A stretch of 64,000 bases of DNA from the NCBI RefSeq assembly GCF_021183625.1, contig NZ_CP089214.1, positions 1,736,001 through 1,800,000 on the forward strand. Direction: 5' to 3'. Source of the stretch: Nocardia asteroides (lineage in GTDB: Bacteria; Actinomycetota; Actinomycetes; Mycobacteriales; Mycobacteriaceae). Shown piece after piece: positions 1 to 8,716 of this stretch; positions within the stretch are counted from its first letter, which is position 1, and every line of letters begins with the position of its first letter. The notes under the pieces were generated by a model, which had not been told where the DNA came from, did not search any database, and saw nothing but the letters and a program-made list of their open reading frames with translations. The translations under genes were made by a program, and so were the position numbers.

Positions 1-1602
1 CGCGACCCCCGCGGTCACCCTGTCGCCCTGTACCTCCTCGCTGCGCCACGGCCCGAGGAGGTCGTCCCAGATGGCGCGGCCCATGCCGCGGGCGGGCGGC
101 CCCGCGGTGGCGTCGGCCATCCGCGCGCTGCCGATCTCGACGAAGTGCACCGAGCCGCCGCCGTTCTCCTGCTGGCGCACCCACTCCTCCAGCGCCTCGA
201 AGGCGGCGTGGTCGAGGAAGTCGACGGTCATCTCCACCGTGACGTCGGCGCCGGCGGGCACCTTGCCCAGCTCGCCGGTGAGCCGCGGCAGCGCCAGGAA
301 GGTGCAGGAGCCGTCGATCCGCACCACCCACTGCTCGGAGCCGGGCACCCGCTCGGCGTGCACGTGGATCCGGACCACCCGCCAGAGCAGCAGCGCGAAG
401 GCGAGCGCGAGCCCGATGAGTACCCCCTCCAACAGGTTCAGGAAGACGACGCCGAGGATGGTGGAGGCGTAGATCAGCAGGTCGCCGGTGCGCTTGGCGA
501 GCTTGATGTGCGCGAGCTTGACCAGCTGGATGCCGATCACGATGAGCAGCCCGGCCAGCGCGGCGAGCGGGATCTGCTGCACCAGCGAGGCGAGCACGAC
601 CGAGAAGACGAGCAGCCAGACGCCGTGCAGGATCGCCGAGGCCCGGCTGCGCGCGCCCGCGGCGACGTTGGTCGCGCTGCGCACGATGACACCGGTCACC
701 GGCAGCCCGCCCGCCAGGCCGGAGAGCACGTTCGCCGCGCCCTGGCCGATCAGCTCGCGGTCGAAGTCGGTGCGCTTGCCGTCGTGCATCTTGTCGATGG
801 CGACCGCGGAGAGCAGGCTCTCCACGCTGGCGATCAGCGCGATGGTGAGCACCATGAGCGCGACCGCCGCCCAGCCGCCGTCCGGGATCCGCGGCAGCGC
901 GACGGCGTCGAAGAGCGAGCCGTTGAGCACGATCCGCTCGACGTCGGTGGGCAGTACCAGGGAGAGCACGGTGGCGACCAGGACGGCCACCAGCGGTCCC
1001 GGCACGGCCGCGAGCCGCTTCGGCGCCCGGCGCCAGCCGATCATGATCGCGACCACGACCAGCCCGATGGCGGCGTCCCAGGCGTGCAGGTGCACGATCT
1101 GCTGCGGCAGCTGGGTGATGTTGCGCCAGGCGCTGCTCTGCGAGGCGCCGCCGAGCAGCACGTGCACCTGCTGCAGCGCGATGGTCAGGCCGATGCCTGC
1201 CAGCATGGCGTGCACGACCACCGGCGCCACCGCGAGCGCGGCGCGCGCCACCCGGCTCAGCCCGAAGACGATCTGCAGCACACCGGCGGCGACCACGATG
1301 AAACAGGTGGTGCGCCAGCCGAATTGGTTGATCGACTCGGCGACCACCACGGTCAGCCCGGCCGCGGGGCCGCTGACCTGCAGCACCGCCCCGCCGAGGA
1401 GCCCGGCCACGATGCCGCCGATGACCGCGGCGATGAGCCCGGCCTCCACCGGCGCGCCGGAGGCGACCGCGATGCCGAGCGAGAGCGGGAGCGCGACGAG
1501 GAACACCACGATGGAGGCGGGAACATCTTGGCGCAGAACGGAATTCATCCGCTCCCGCAGCGCGGGGCGGCCGGGTGGAGCCAGGTCGTTCTCGATTGCC
1601 AT
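1..1602 (-). CDS. SulP-family inorganic anion transporter, C-terminal part cut by window edge
   Basis: Read directly on the minus strand; no stop occurs before the window edge, so at least 534 codons are present. The start ATG at 1602 follows an AAGGAGAA ribosome site. The N-terminal half is a chain of hydrophobic segments with the SulP-like stretch QDVPASIVVFLVALPLSLGI near the start. The end carries a STAS-like domain (VEMTVDFLDHAAFEALEEW). Proteins of this class import sulfate, bicarbonate or related anions at the plasma membrane. The opening resembles mycobacterial Rv3273, in which SulP is fused to a beta-carbonic anhydrase. Whether this gene carries that fusion cannot be seen, because the relevant part lies beyond base 1. 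The substrate is inferred only. Confidence 0.85.
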   Translation of the reverse strand, partial: MAIENDLAPPGRPALRERMNSVLRQDVPASIVVFLVALPLSLGIAVASGAPVEAGLIAAVIGGIVAGLLGGAVLQVSGPAAGLTVVVAESINQFGWRTTCFIVVAAGVLQIVFGLSRVARAALAVAPVVVHAMLAGIGLTIALQQVHVLLGGASQSSAWRNITQLPQQIVHLHAWDAAIGLVVVAIMIGWRRAPKRLAAVPGPLVAVLVATVLSLVLPTDVERIVLNGSLFDAVALPRIPDGGWAAVALMVLTIALIASVESLLSAVAIDKMHDGKRTDFDRELIGQGAANVLSGLAGGLPVTGVIVRSATNVAAGARSRASAILHGVWLLVFSVVLASLVQQIPLAALAGLLIVIGIQLVKLAHIKLAKRTGDLLIYASTILGVVFLNLLEGVLIGLALAFALLLWRVVRIHVHAERVPGSEQWVVRIDGSCTFLALPRLTGELGKVPAGADVTVEMTVDFLDHAAFEALEEWVRQQENGGGSVHFVEIGSARMADATAGPPARGMGRAIWDDLLGPWRSEEVQGDRVTAGVA

Positions 1603-2087
1603 GTCTTCTCCTTCGCCGACCCGGGCACAGCCGGGGTCGGTTGACGATCACGAAATCCGACAGGGAGCACAGACCGCGAACCGGCAGTCGCGGTGGGGCG
1701 CTGCCCCGGCGCTGCTGCGGGCCGGGGTGCAATGAAAAGCAAGGGTATTGGTAATGACTTAGCAAAGCCTGAGAACTCCGCTGCCGGGCGGATTGCTACG
1801 CAGCCGTTCTGAAACCCTTGCGCTTCAACATTTCTCGCCCGTCGGGCGGAGACGCGGGGCGACGTCGGTGTCGGTGAACATATTTCTCCTTCGCCGGGGC
1901 CGGACCCCGGTTCATCGGCGGAACATGTGCGGCATCGAACGCGCCGCGCGGGAGCGCGGCGCCCTTGGTACGTGACCGTGACGCTGAGGTCGCCTCAATA
2001 GTAAAGATCAACCAAAGCATGTGGAAAGTCCCAGGTCGGACGAATGGCGCACACAATCAACCTGTGACCGTCCACATGGTGTGATGC

Positions 2088-2103
2088 TTCCCAGCAGTGG
2101 GAA
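2088..2103. promoter_or_regulatory. TTCCCA-N4-TGGGAA dyad, site 1 (perfect)
   Basis: TTCCCA GCAG TGGGAA, both half-sites perfect. It lies 86 bases before the start at 2190 and about 57 bases before the predicted transcription start. This is the first of eleven copies in the window, nearly all in front of transcription units. The position upstream of -35 would suit an activator. Confidence 0.7.
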
Positions 2104-2117
2104 CGGCAGTCCATGCG

Positions 2118-2146
2118 TTGGCACGTCTTCAACGTACCGTTAGATA
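2118..2146 (+). promoter_or_regulatory. Candidate sigma-70 promoter of the 2190 gene
   Basis: TTGGCA at 2118-2123 and TAGATA at 2141-2146 are separated by 17 bases. Transcription would start near 2153, leaving a leader of about 37 bases. The -10 box lies inside the palindrome at 2131-2156. Confidence 0.5.
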
Positions 2147-2156
2147 ACGGCGCACT
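2131..2156. promoter_or_regulatory. Second palindrome, site A1
   Basis: AACGTACCG, eight bases (TTAGATAA), CGGCGCACT. The left half matches the consensus AACGTGCCG; the right half is degenerate. It covers the spacer and -10 box of the promoter, as a repressor operator would. Related copies are at 3533, 8621 and 14849. Confidence 0.4.
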
Positions 2157-2189
2157 ACAGAGTGTGCACTTATTCGAACGGAGTTCCCG

Positions 2190-2537
2190 ATGACCACCAG
2201 TTCGACCACCCGCCGCATTCTCGCCACCCTCGCGCTGACCGGCACCGTCGCCGGCGTCATCGCGGGCGCGGCAGGCACCGCAGGCGCCGCACCGCGGGAT
2301 TCGCGCTACGGCCGGGACGACACCGGCTGGGACCACATCGACCCGAGGGGCTACCACCACGACTCGGACGACCCGCGCTCGCGGGCCGAGACCAGGGACA
2401 ACCGCAGGGCCTACTACGCCGACAACTACCCCGGGCAGTCGGTGAACTCCGGCAGCGGCGGCGACAACACCACCTGGTCCCGCTCGGACAACGAGGACGG
2501 CTGGACGGTCTGCAAGCCGCAGGCCCGCTACTGCTAG
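2190..2537 (+). CDS. Small secreted protein of unknown function
   Basis: 115 residues. The ATG at 2190 is preceded by AACGGAG. The N-terminus is a clear Sec signal peptide (RRILATLALTGTVAGVIAG, then AGTAGAA as a likely cleavage region). The mature part is about 85 residues, hydrophilic and rich in Asp, Arg, Tyr and Ser. It has two cysteines close to the C-terminus (VCKPQARYC) that could form a disulfide. I do not recognise a family. It has its own promoter, with a perfect TTCCCA dyad and a second palindrome upstream, an arrangement shared with the next secreted gene at 3583. That suggests co-regulation with the secretion loci further right. Function unknown. Confidence 0.75.
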   Translation: MTTSSTTRRILATLALTGTVAGVIAGAAGTAGAAPRDSRYGRDDTGWDHIDPRGYHHDSDDPRSRAETRDNRRAYYADNYPGQSVNSGSGGDNTTWSRSDNEDGWTVCKPQARYC

Positions 2538-2547
2538 GGGGCGCGGC

Positions 2548-3282
2548 TCAGGCGCCGGGCAGCGCCTCGTTGAGCTCGGTGTCCTGGGCCAGGTAGCGCG
2601 CGGTGTACCGGTTCACCAGCTCGGCGGCGAGCCGGCCCGGCGCGGTCCTGGTGACCTCGGCCCGCTCGGCGAGCTCGGCGACGTCGGCGGCGGTGCGCCC
2701 CGATTCCAGGAACGGCTGCCAGGCGGTGCGCTGGAAGAGCTCGACGAAGCGGCGCGAGACGCGCTCGCAATCGCCGCGCAACCGGTCCAGCTCGTCGAGC
2801 ACGTCGGCGACCGGGACACCGGCGGCGCCGAGCTGCTCGGCGACGGCGATGAGCTGCGGGTCGGCGATCCGGTAGGTGGTGGCGTCCACCGGCTCGTACA
2901 GCCCGGCGGCGACCACCCTGGTCAGCCCGTTCGGCACCGCGCGGTACCGCTCGTCGAGGTCGGTGGCGGCGATGGTCTCGCCGGTGCCCGCCGTGGCGCC
3001 CTCCAGCTCCTCGGCATCGGAGACCCCGAGCACGTCGCCGAGGTCGTCGCCGCGATCCCACGCCTCCAGCAGCTCTCGGATCCCGTTGAGCTTGATTCCG
3101 CGATCCAGCAATCGGCTGATGGTGCGAATTCGGTTCAGGTGCTCCCGGCTGTAGAAACCGGTGCGCCCCTTCACCTGCGGCGGGGGGAGCACGCCGCGCT
3201 CGTGGTACACGCGCACGCTGCGAACCGTCGTGTCAGCCGCACGCGCCAGCTCATCGATCGTGTACTCAACACCCGCAGACAT
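2548..3282 (-). CDS. MerR-family transcriptional regulator
   Basis: 244 residues. The first 70 are a MerR winged helix-turn-helix: YTIDELARAADTTVRSVRVY followed by HERGVLPPP and the wing GRTGFYSREHLNRI. The remaining 170 residues are helical and do not resemble a known metal- or drug-binding domain. No cysteine cluster is visible, so metal sensing is unlikely. MerR proteins usually bind spaced palindromes between -35 and -10. It is convergent with the secreted gene ending at 2537 and divergent from the one starting at 3583. Its target is unknown; it could act on the palindromes nearby, but nothing in the sequence proves this. Confidence 0.85.
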   Translation of the reverse strand: MSAGVEYTIDELARAADTTVRSVRVYHERGVLPPPQVKGRTGFYSREHLNRIRTISRLLDRGIKLNGIRELLEAWDRGDDLGDVLGVSDAEELEGATAGTGETIAATDLDERYRAVPNGLTRVVAAGLYEPVDATTYRIADPQLIAVAEQLGAAGVPVADVLDELDRLRGDCERVSRRFVELFQRTAWQPFLESGRTAADVAELAERAEVTRTAPGRLAAELVNRYTARYLAQDTELNEALPGA

Positions 3283-3481
3283 GCACTAAGGAAACCATAT
3301 CCGGCGTGCCTGGCACGGCCCGCCGCGCGTCGCCCCGCCGGGGCGCGGCGCCGGGTTCGTGACACCGCACAACGCCGCGGGCGCCCGGCCGGACATCGCG
3401 ACCCGTACCCGGTGACCCGGCACGGAACGGGAGGTCTTCCGGCCCTGCGCAAGTCCCGGGCAACCGCAGCGGCGCCCGCGA

Positions 3482-3497
3482 TTCCCAGGATCGGGAA
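3482..3497. promoter_or_regulatory. TTCCCA-N4-TGGGAA dyad, site 2 (one mismatch)
   Basis: TTCCCA GGAT CGGGAA; one change (C for T) in the right half. It ends 85 bases before the ATG at 3583, the same spacing as site 1 has to its gene. It lies in the 300-base gap between the MerR gene and the 3583 gene, about 65 bases upstream of the predicted transcription start. Confidence 0.6.
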
Positions 3498-3519
3498 GAC
3501 GCGGCGCTCGACAGCACAG

Positions 3520-3548
3520 TTCACCCATGGATAACGTCTCGTTATATA
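3520..3548 (+). promoter_or_regulatory. Candidate promoter of the 3583 gene
   Basis: TTCACC at 3520-3525 and TATATA at 3543-3548 with a 17-base spacer. Transcription would start near 3555, giving a leader of under 30 bases. The -10 box is again embedded in the second palindrome. Confidence 0.45.
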
Positions 3549-3558
3549 GCGGCAGTAT
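3533..3558. promoter_or_regulatory. Second palindrome, site A2 (degenerate)
   Basis: AACGTCTCG, TTATATAG, CGGCAGTAT. The outer bases match the AACGTGCCG-N8-CGGCACGTT consensus only in part. The central TTATATAGCGGCA is close to TTATCTAGCGGCA at the glutamate dehydrogenase site (14858-14870). It overlaps the -10 box. Confidence 0.35.
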
Positions 3559-3582
3559 TGCGCCGCGGGAGTGGAGGCTTCG

Positions 3583-4086
3583 ATGTTCACGAGGTTCGCG
3601 GCACGGGCGATGGCCGCGTGCGTCGCGGTGGCCGCGGGTGCGATCGGCACCGGGCTCGGCGGCGGTGCGGCGCAGGCCGACGAGGGCATCGCCTGTCTCT
3701 GGGCGGGCGTCTCGCACCCCTACCTGTCCGAGGTGGTGGCCGGCGGCTGGAGCTTCGAGTGCGGCTGGGACGGGCTCAGCTCGCACTGGTTCCGCGGCGG
3801 GCGGACCGGCGCGCCGAGCACGGTGCCGAATCCGGGCGCGGGCTCGGCGCCGTCCGGCTCGTTCAGCGGCGGCGCGCTGCAGCCGGGGACCGCCTACACC
3901 GACTACTGCGTCGGCAGCCAGCTGATCGAGGGCGCCGAGGACGTCTACCAGGTGGTCTGGGGCGCGAGCGGCCCGCCGTTCTGGAAGGCGGCCGGCCCGA
4001 TCGCGCAGTGGCGCTTCGACACCGGGACCGGGCCGCAGCCCTCCTGGCGCTCCTCCAGCCTGTGCTACGACGGCATGCTGATCTGA
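3583..4086 (+). CDS. Small secreted protein of unknown function
   Basis: 167 residues. An in-frame GTG exists at 3571, but the ATG at 3583 is chosen because GGAGG sits just upstream of it. The signal peptide is obvious (AAGAIGTGLGGGAAQADEG, cleavage likely after AQA). The mature part of about 135 residues has five or six aromatic-rich blocks and a few cysteines, for example FECGWDG, DYCVGSQL and SSLCYDGM, compatible with disulfides in an exported protein. No family is recognised. It shares its promoter design (TTCCCA dyad, then palindrome over the -10) with the gene at 2190. The DUF1707-type gene starts eight bases downstream and may be cotranscribed. Confidence 0.75.
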   Translation: MFTRFAARAMAACVAVAAGAIGTGLGGGAAQADEGIACLWAGVSHPYLSEVVAGGWSFECGWDGLSSHWFRGGRTGAPSTVPNPGAGSAPSGSFSGGALQPGTAYTDYCVGSQLIEGAEDVYQVVWGASGPPFWKAAGPIAQWRFDTGTGPQPSWRSSSLCYDGMLI

Positions 4087-4094
4087 GCCGGGCC

Positions 4095-4451
4095 GTGGCC
4101 GCATCCGATTCGCGCGCGGGCGACGCCGACCGCGAGCGCGCGCTGCGCGAGCTCGTCGAGCACCTGGGCTCCGGCAGGCTGAGCCTGCCGGAGTTCGAGG
4201 TGCGCAGCGCGGCGGTGCTGGCGGCGGAGAGCAGGGTGGAGCTGGCCGCGTCCTTCGCCGACCTGCCCGCCGGGGTGCCGCCGGGGCCGCCCGGACCGGC
4301 GCCGCGCCCCGGGGTGCGGCGGGCGGTGCTCGCCACCGCGCTCACCTGCCTGGCGCTGCTGCTGACCGCACTCACCGGTCAGTGGGCCTGGCTGCTCGGG
4401 CTACTCGCCGTCCCGCTGCTGCTCCGCCCGGTACTCGCGCGGCCGGGCTAG
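4095..4451 (+). CDS. DUF1707-type SHOCT-like membrane protein
   Basis: 118 residues from a GTG at 4095, eight bases after the previous stop. The N-terminal 50 residues match the DUF1707 pattern: RALRELVEHLGSGRLSLPEF with a following block of the type VRSAAVLAAESRVELAASFADLP. This is a short helical domain found at the front of many actinobacterial membrane proteins. A proline-rich linker leads to two hydrophobic segments (VLATALTCLALLLTALTG and LGLLAVPLLLRPVL), so it is probably a small inner-membrane protein. The start is not certain because the ribosome site is weak. Molecular role unknown. Confidence 0.7.
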   Translation: MAASDSRAGDADRERALRELVEHLGSGRLSLPEFEVRSAAVLAAESRVELAASFADLPAGVPPGPPGPAPRPGVRRAVLATALTCLALLLTALTGQWAWLLGLLAVPLLLRPVLARPG

Positions 4452-4482
4452 ACCTTCCAGCGCCGCAACGACCGCCGCCGGG

Positions 4483-6900
4483 CTAGAACCGGGTCCGGGG
4501 CCGGACGTAGTTCGCCAGGTCGACGAGGCGGTACCGGTGCAGCCGCTGCGGGGCGCCGCGGGCGAGCGCGCGCAGCGCCGTCTCCAGCCCCGCGCGCAGC
4601 CCGGGGCGGGTGAACGGGGTACCGAGGATGGTGCTGTCCGCCCGCACCGCGCGCGGCTGGGCGTCCAGCGACTGCAGCGCGGCGCCGAGCACGACGATCC
4701 GCAGCTGCAGCGCGCGCGGCTCGTCCGGCGCGGCCTCCAGCCTGGCCGCCGCCTCGGCCAGATCGGCCTCGGTGATCTCGGCGGCCGGGCGCGAGACCAG
4801 CAGCAGGCACCCGGTGAGCCGGGCGATGCCGTGGTAGCGCGAGGCATCGGGCACCTGGTCCAGGATCTCGACGGCCTCCGGCACCCGCTGCTCGGCGCCG
4901 AGCAGCCTGGCCAGCCCGAAGGCCGCGCTCACCGCGCCGCGGTCGGTGCGCCACACGGTGCGGTAGTACTCGATCGCCGCCGCGCTCCAGCGCTCCCCCG
5001 CCTCGGGCTCGCCCAGTGCCAGCTCGGCGGTGGCGGCCAGCGCGAGCTGCGGCGCCAGCTCCCCGGGGACCATGGTGTGCACCCGGTCGAAGTGCTCGTA
5101 CGCGGTGCGGTGCTCGCCGTCGAGCAGCGCGGCGATCGCGCTGTACCACTCGATCCGCCAGTCGCCGCCGTACCGCGGCCGCAGCTCGGCGAGGCGCGCG
5201 CGGGCCTGCCCGACGTCGCCGAGGTCGAGGTGCGCGCGGACGACGGTGAGCGTGCCCTCCAGCTCGAAGGTCGCCGGCTCCGGGATGGTGCCGGCGACGA
5301 TCCGGTCGGCGGCGCGGCGCAGCGAGTCCAGCGCGTGGATCGGGTCGGCGTGCGGCAGCGTGGAGAGCAGCTCGGCGCTCGGGTCCTCGCTGTCGACCAG
5401 CGGCACCGGCAGCGCGGCGACCACGCTCGGGGCGTCCAGGGTCGGCAGCCGGTGCCTGCCGTCGGCCATGCCGTCGGTCTGGCCGATCAGGGTCTCGATG
5501 CCGAAGGCGCCGCGCATCGAGCCGAACTCGGCCGACGACTGCGGGTGCTCCAGCTCGGTGTCGGTGGCGAGCACCATCCGGAGCACCCCGGCGAGCTGGC
5601 AGTGCAGCGCGTAGGCCGAGGGGAAGCGGCGCGCCGGGTCCGGGTCGGTGGCGCGGACGAGGAGCCTGCGCAGCGCCGGGTAGCGGCCGAGCAGCGGCAC
5701 CTCGGCGGCGTCCGGGATGCCGGTGCGGTAGTGGCCGTGCTCGTCCTTGGGCAGCTCCAGCACCAGCGCGGCCAGCGTGCGGCCGACGGTGTGGATGTCG
5801 GAGGCGACGGTCGGGCCGGTCTCGGTGACCTCGGGGGCCTGGTAGCCGGGGGTGCCGTAGATGCTGCCGTAGGACTCGACGGCGGCCACCGCGCCCAGGT
5901 CGATCAGCTTGACCTCGTCCGCGCTGACCATGATGTTGTCCGGCTTCAGGTCGTTGTAGGCGAGCCCGGAGGAGTGCAGGTAGTCGAGCGCGGGCAGGAT
6001 CTCCATCAGGTAGGCGATCGCGTCGGCGACCGGGAGCCGCTCCGGCGCGGCCAGGTCGAGCAGCGTCTTCAGGGAGCGGCCGCCGACGTACTCCATGACG
6101 ATGTAGCCGTCCGGGGTCTCCCGGACCGAGCGGTGCTTCACGAAGTTGTAGATCTTGACGATGCTCGGGTACGCCACCTCGGAGAGGAACTGCCGCTCGG
6201 CGAGCGCGACCACGTGCGCCTCGAAGTCGAGCGGGTTCTGCAGCCCCTTGAGCACCACCCAGCGGTCGCTCACGTTCCGGTCGATGGCGAGGTAGATCCA
6301 GCCGAGGCCGCCGTGCGCGAGGCAGCCCTGCACCTCGTACTGCCCGGCCACCATCTCCCCCGCGGCCAGCGCGGGGCGGAAGTTGAACGGCGAGCGGCAG
6401 CGGGCGCACTCCCCCGCCACCGGACCCGGCTCGCCGCCGGTGCCGCGGCCCACCGGATGCTGGCACTTCCAGCAGTGCCGCTTGTGCTCGGCCACCTCCG
6501 GGTTCGGCAGCACCGCGCCGCGCGGGTCGAGCGGGCTCACCTGGGGCATGGAGACCAGGCCGGCGCCGAGCCTGCGGGTGCCGGGACGCGATCGCGCGCT
6601 GCCGCCGGAGCCGGGCTGGGTGCCGGCGCCGAGCGCCGCGAAAAGGGCTGCGGCGGTGTCCATCTGTTCGGCACCGGAGTCCGGCTCGGTGCCGGGCTCC
6701 GCTCCGGTTCCCGGGTCCGGCTCGGTGCCGCGCTCGGCCGTGCGGTCGGCGACGGCGGTACCGCCCGGCCGCGCCCCCGCGTTCGGGGCGCGCCTGGTCG
6801 CCCACGGGTGCCTGGCGCGCCGGGGCAGCTCGGTGCCCCTGATCCGCCTGCTCGACCACGGGTGCGGCAGGGGGCGGTCGGCGTCGGGCTGCTCCGGCAT
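4483..6900 (-). CDS. pknG: PknG-type serine/threonine protein kinase
   Basis: 805 residues from the ATG at 6900, preceded by GAGAGG. The order is a disordered N-terminus (1-135), a rubredoxin-like knuckle with cysteines 143, 146, 165 and 168 (HCWKC, ECARC), a kinase domain (about 185-440) and a C-terminal TPR-like helical part. The kinase has a glycine-rich loop AHGGLGWIYLA, catalytic Lys218 (VVLKGL), YNDLKPDNI with Asp317, and DLG with Asp334. The last two are the PknG-specific versions of HRD and DFG. In mycobacteria PknG phosphorylates GarA and so controls glutamate and 2-oxoglutarate metabolism. Here it sits near the NAD glutamate dehydrogenase and an amino-acid permease, but without the glnH and glnX neighbours seen in mycobacteria. 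A perfect TTCCCA dyad lies 71 bases upstream. Confidence 0.95.
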   Translation of the reverse strand: MPEQPDADRPLPHPWSSRRIRGTELPRRARHPWATRRAPNAGARPGGTAVADRTAERGTEPDPGTGAEPGTEPDSGAEQMDTAAALFAALGAGTQPGSGGSARSRPGTRRLGAGLVSMPQVSPLDPRGAVLPNPEVAEHKRHCWKCQHPVGRGTGGEPGPVAGECARCRSPFNFRPALAAGEMVAGQYEVQGCLAHGGLGWIYLAIDRNVSDRWVVLKGLQNPLDFEAHVVALAERQFLSEVAYPSIVKIYNFVKHRSVRETPDGYIVMEYVGGRSLKTLLDLAAPERLPVADAIAYLMEILPALDYLHSSGLAYNDLKPDNIMVSADEVKLIDLGAVAAVESYGSIYGTPGYQAPEVTETGPTVASDIHTVGRTLAALVLELPKDEHGHYRTGIPDAAEVPLLGRYPALRRLLVRATDPDPARRFPSAYALHCQLAGVLRMVLATDTELEHPQSSAEFGSMRGAFGIETLIGQTDGMADGRHRLPTLDAPSVVAALPVPLVDSEDPSAELLSTLPHADPIHALDSLRRAADRIVAGTIPEPATFELEGTLTVVRAHLDLGDVGQARARLAELRPRYGGDWRIEWYSAIAALLDGEHRTAYEHFDRVHTMVPGELAPQLALAATAELALGEPEAGERWSAAAIEYYRTVWRTDRGAVSAAFGLARLLGAEQRVPEAVEILDQVPDASRYHGIARLTGCLLLVSRPAAEITEADLAEAAARLEAAPDEPRALQLRIVVLGAALQSLDAQPRAVRADSTILGTPFTRPGLRAGLETALRALARGAPQRLHRYRLVDLANYVRPRTRF

Positions 6901-6971
6901 GCGAACCTCTCGGACCCACTCGTTCGGCGCCCCATTGTGATCCACCACCTTTCGTTTCGGGCAACCTCGTA

Positions 6972-6987
6972 TTCCCAGCACTGGGAA
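6972..6987. promoter_or_regulatory. TTCCCA-N4-TGGGAA dyad, site 3 (perfect), before pknG
   Basis: TTCCCA GCAC TGGGAA. It lies between the permease stop (7034) and the pknG start (6900). On the minus strand it is followed by TTGCCC and, about 19 bases later, CACAAT, a possible promoter with the dyad just upstream of -35. This places pknG in the same putative regulon as the secretion genes. Confidence 0.65.
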
Positions 6988-7033
6988 CAGAACTCCACCC
7001 CGGGCGGGTGGCCCGGGGTGGAGTGGAAGGCGG

Positions 7034-8581
7034 TCAGTCGCGGTCGTCGGCCGCATCGGATTTGCCGAGCACCACCGCGGGGCCGCCGCTGCCCGGCGGC
7101 CGCTCGGCCACCACCGGGAAGGCCCCGGTGTGCCCGACCCGCGCCGTCGCGATCGCCAGCACCCGCTTGCGGGCGAGGAACCAGCCGCCGACGAAGAGCG
7201 GGAACACCACCAGCAGGGTCGCGATCACCGCGCCGCGCTGCACCGCGTCGTCGCTGAAGAGCATCAGCAGCACCACCGTGGCCAGGAAGACCAGGGTCGC
7301 GTAGCTGGTGTACGGCGCGCCGAAGAGCCGGAACTTGGGCCGCTCGATCCGCCCCTCCTTGGCCCACCTGTACAGCTTGAGCTGGCAGAGGATGATCGCG
7401 CTCCACGCGGCGATGGTGCCGAGCGCCGACATGTTGAGCACGATCTCGAACGCCTGCTCCGGGACCAGGGCGTTGAGCCCGACGCCGAAGAGCGCGATCG
7501 CGCCGGTCGCAAGGATGCCGACGTAGGGCACGCCGCCCTTCGACATCCGGGCGGCGATCCCGGGGGCGCTGCCGCTCATCGACATCGAGCGCAGGATCCG
7601 GCCGGTCGAGTACAGCCCGGCGTTCAGGCTGGAGAAGGCGGCGGTGAGCACCACCAGGTTCATCGCCGAGCCCGCGCCGTCGACGCCGATCTTGGAGAAG
7701 AAGGTGACGAACGGGCTCTCCCCGGAGCGGAACGCGGTGTAGGGCAGCAGCAGCGCGAGCAGCACCAGCGAGCCGACGTAGAACAGCGCGATCCGGGCGA
7801 TCACCGAGTTGATCGCGCGCGGCATGACCTTCTCCGGGTGCTCCGTCTCGCCCGCCGCGGTGCCGACCAGCTCGACCGCCGCGTAGGCGAAGACGACGCC
7901 GGTGGTGACCAGGACCAGCGGCATCAATCCGCTCGGGAACAACCCGCCGTTGTCGGCCATGACGCTCAGCCCCGTCGGCACGCCGTCGATCTCGGTGCGC
8001 CGGGCGAGGAAGACGGTGCCGATCACCAGGAACGAGACCAGCGCGACCACCTTGATGATCGAGGCCCAGAACTCCAGCTCACCGAACCAGCGCACCGAGA
8101 CCATGTTGATGGCGACCACCGCGGCCAGCGCGACGAACGCGATCACCCACTGCGGCACGACCTCGAACTTGCTCCAGAAGTGCACGTAGGTGGCGATGGC
8201 GGTGATGTCGACGATGCCGGTCATGCACCAGTGGAAGAAGTACATCCAGCCGACCGCGAAGGCCAGCTTCTCGCCGTAGAACTCGCGGGCGTAGGAGACG
8301 AAGGAGCCGGAGGACGGGCGGTGCAGCACCAGCTCGCCGAGCGCCCGCAGGATGAAGAAGACGAAGACGCCGCAGATGGCGTAGACGAGGAAGAGCCCGG
8401 GGCCCGCGTGCGCCAGCCTGCCTCCCGCGCCGAGGAAGAGGCCGGTGCCGATGGCGCCGCCGATGGCGATCATCTGGATCTGCCGCGGGCGGAGCGCCTT
8501 GTGGTAGCCGGCGTCCTCCTCGAGCGGCGCGTCCGCCGCGGGGCCGGGGCTCTGCGCTTCGGGTGCGCGAACTGTAGTCAT
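7034..8581 (-). CDS. Amino-acid permease of the APC superfamily (AnsP/CycA/GabP type)
   Basis: 515 residues with about twelve hydrophobic segments. The family signature begins at about residue 26 with [20 protein letters not shown] and continues TGLFLGAGG, the substrate-binding start of helix 1. [15 protein letters not shown] follows helix 2, and [14 protein letters not shown] is the usual loop motif. It would be a proton-driven importer of an amino acid at the plasma membrane. The HRPSSGSF loop is seen in asparagine permeases (AnsP), but the substrate cannot be fixed from sequence. On the minus strand it lies upstream of pknG with a 133-base gap holding a dyad, so pknG probably has its own promoter. 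Its own promoter is likely TTGAAC-17-TACATT inside palindrome A3. Confidence 0.9.
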   Translation of the reverse strand: MTTVRAPEAQSPGPAADAPLEEDAGYHKALRPRQIQMIAIGGAIGTGLFLGAGGRLAHAGPGLFLVYAICGVFVFFILRALGELVLHRPSSGSFVSYAREFYGEKLAFAVGWMYFFHWCMTGIVDITAIATYVHFWSKFEVVPQWVIAFVALAAVVAINMVSVRWFGELEFWASIIKVVALVSFLVIGTVFLARRTEIDGVPTGLSVMADNGGLFPSGLMPLVLVTTGVVFAYAAVELVGTAAGETEHPEKVMPRAINSVIARIALFYVGSLVLLALLLPYTAFRSGESPFVTFFSKIGVDGAGSAMNLVVLTAAFSSLNAGLYSTGRILRSMSMSGSAPGIAARMSKGGVPYVGILATGAIALFGVGLNALVPEQAFEIVLNMSALGTIAAWSAIILCQLKLYRWAKEGRIERPKFRLFGAPYTSYATLVFLATVVLLMLFSDDAVQRGAVIATLLVVFPLFVGGWFLARKRVLAIATARVGHTGAFPVVAERPPGSGGPAVVLGKSDAADDRD

Positions 8582-8620
8582 GCCGATGCCTTTCGCGTGA
8601 CGGCGATCATATCGGTGATT

Positions 8621-8646
8621 AATGTACCGCCAAACAGCGGCACGTT
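8621..8646. promoter_or_regulatory. Second palindrome, site A3, over the permease promoter
   Basis: AATGTACCG, eight bases (CCAAACAG), CGGCACGTT; the two halves are near-perfect inverted copies. On the minus strand it contains TTGAAC, 17 bases, TACATT, a good promoter for the permease gene. An operator placed exactly over -35 and -10 would suit repression. Confidence 0.5.
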
Positions 8647-8676
8647 CAATAGCGGTTCTCTAATTGGAGTGCCGCT
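8636..8676. repeat. Inverted repeat AGCGGCAC/GTGCCGCT in the permease-SPFH divergent promoter
   Basis: AGCGGCAC at 8636-8643 pairs perfectly with GTGCCGCT at 8669-8676, 25 bases apart. The left arm is the right half of palindrome A3. The right arm lies next to TATAGT, a likely -10 box for the plus-strand SPFH gene. One regulator bound to both arms could control both divergent genes. Confidence 0.45.
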
Positions 8677-8716
8677 ATAGTGAAACGTGGGGAGCCGACT
8701 CGACGGAGGAGCGCGC

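Larger units (their letters stand above)
1603..2189. other. Intergenic region between divergent sulP-like and small secreted gene
   Basis: This stretch of 587 bases separates the divergent starts at 1602 and 2190. I see no convincing gene: an 86-codon minus-strand reading frame (1796-2056) has no family resemblance and a weak ribosome site. The right third holds a perfect TTCCCA-N4-TGGGAA dyad (2088-2103), a sigma-70-like promoter (2118-2146) and a second palindrome overlapping that promoter (2131-2156). Nothing else in it is assigned. Confidence 0.6.

Noticed and set aside
145..1735. Plus-strand frames of 499 and 415 codons at the left edge
   Set aside because: They are shadows of the minus-strand SulP gene, which has a good start and family motifs but no stop inside the window.
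1796..2056. 86-codon minus-strand frame in the first intergenic region
   Set aside because: No ribosome site of note, no family, basic low-complexity translation.
4537..7257. 906-codon plus-strand open frame opposite pknG
   Set aside because: It is the antisense of a kinase with intact motifs; its composition (Arg, Ala, Gly, Gln, His) is typical of antisense frames in very GC-rich DNA.
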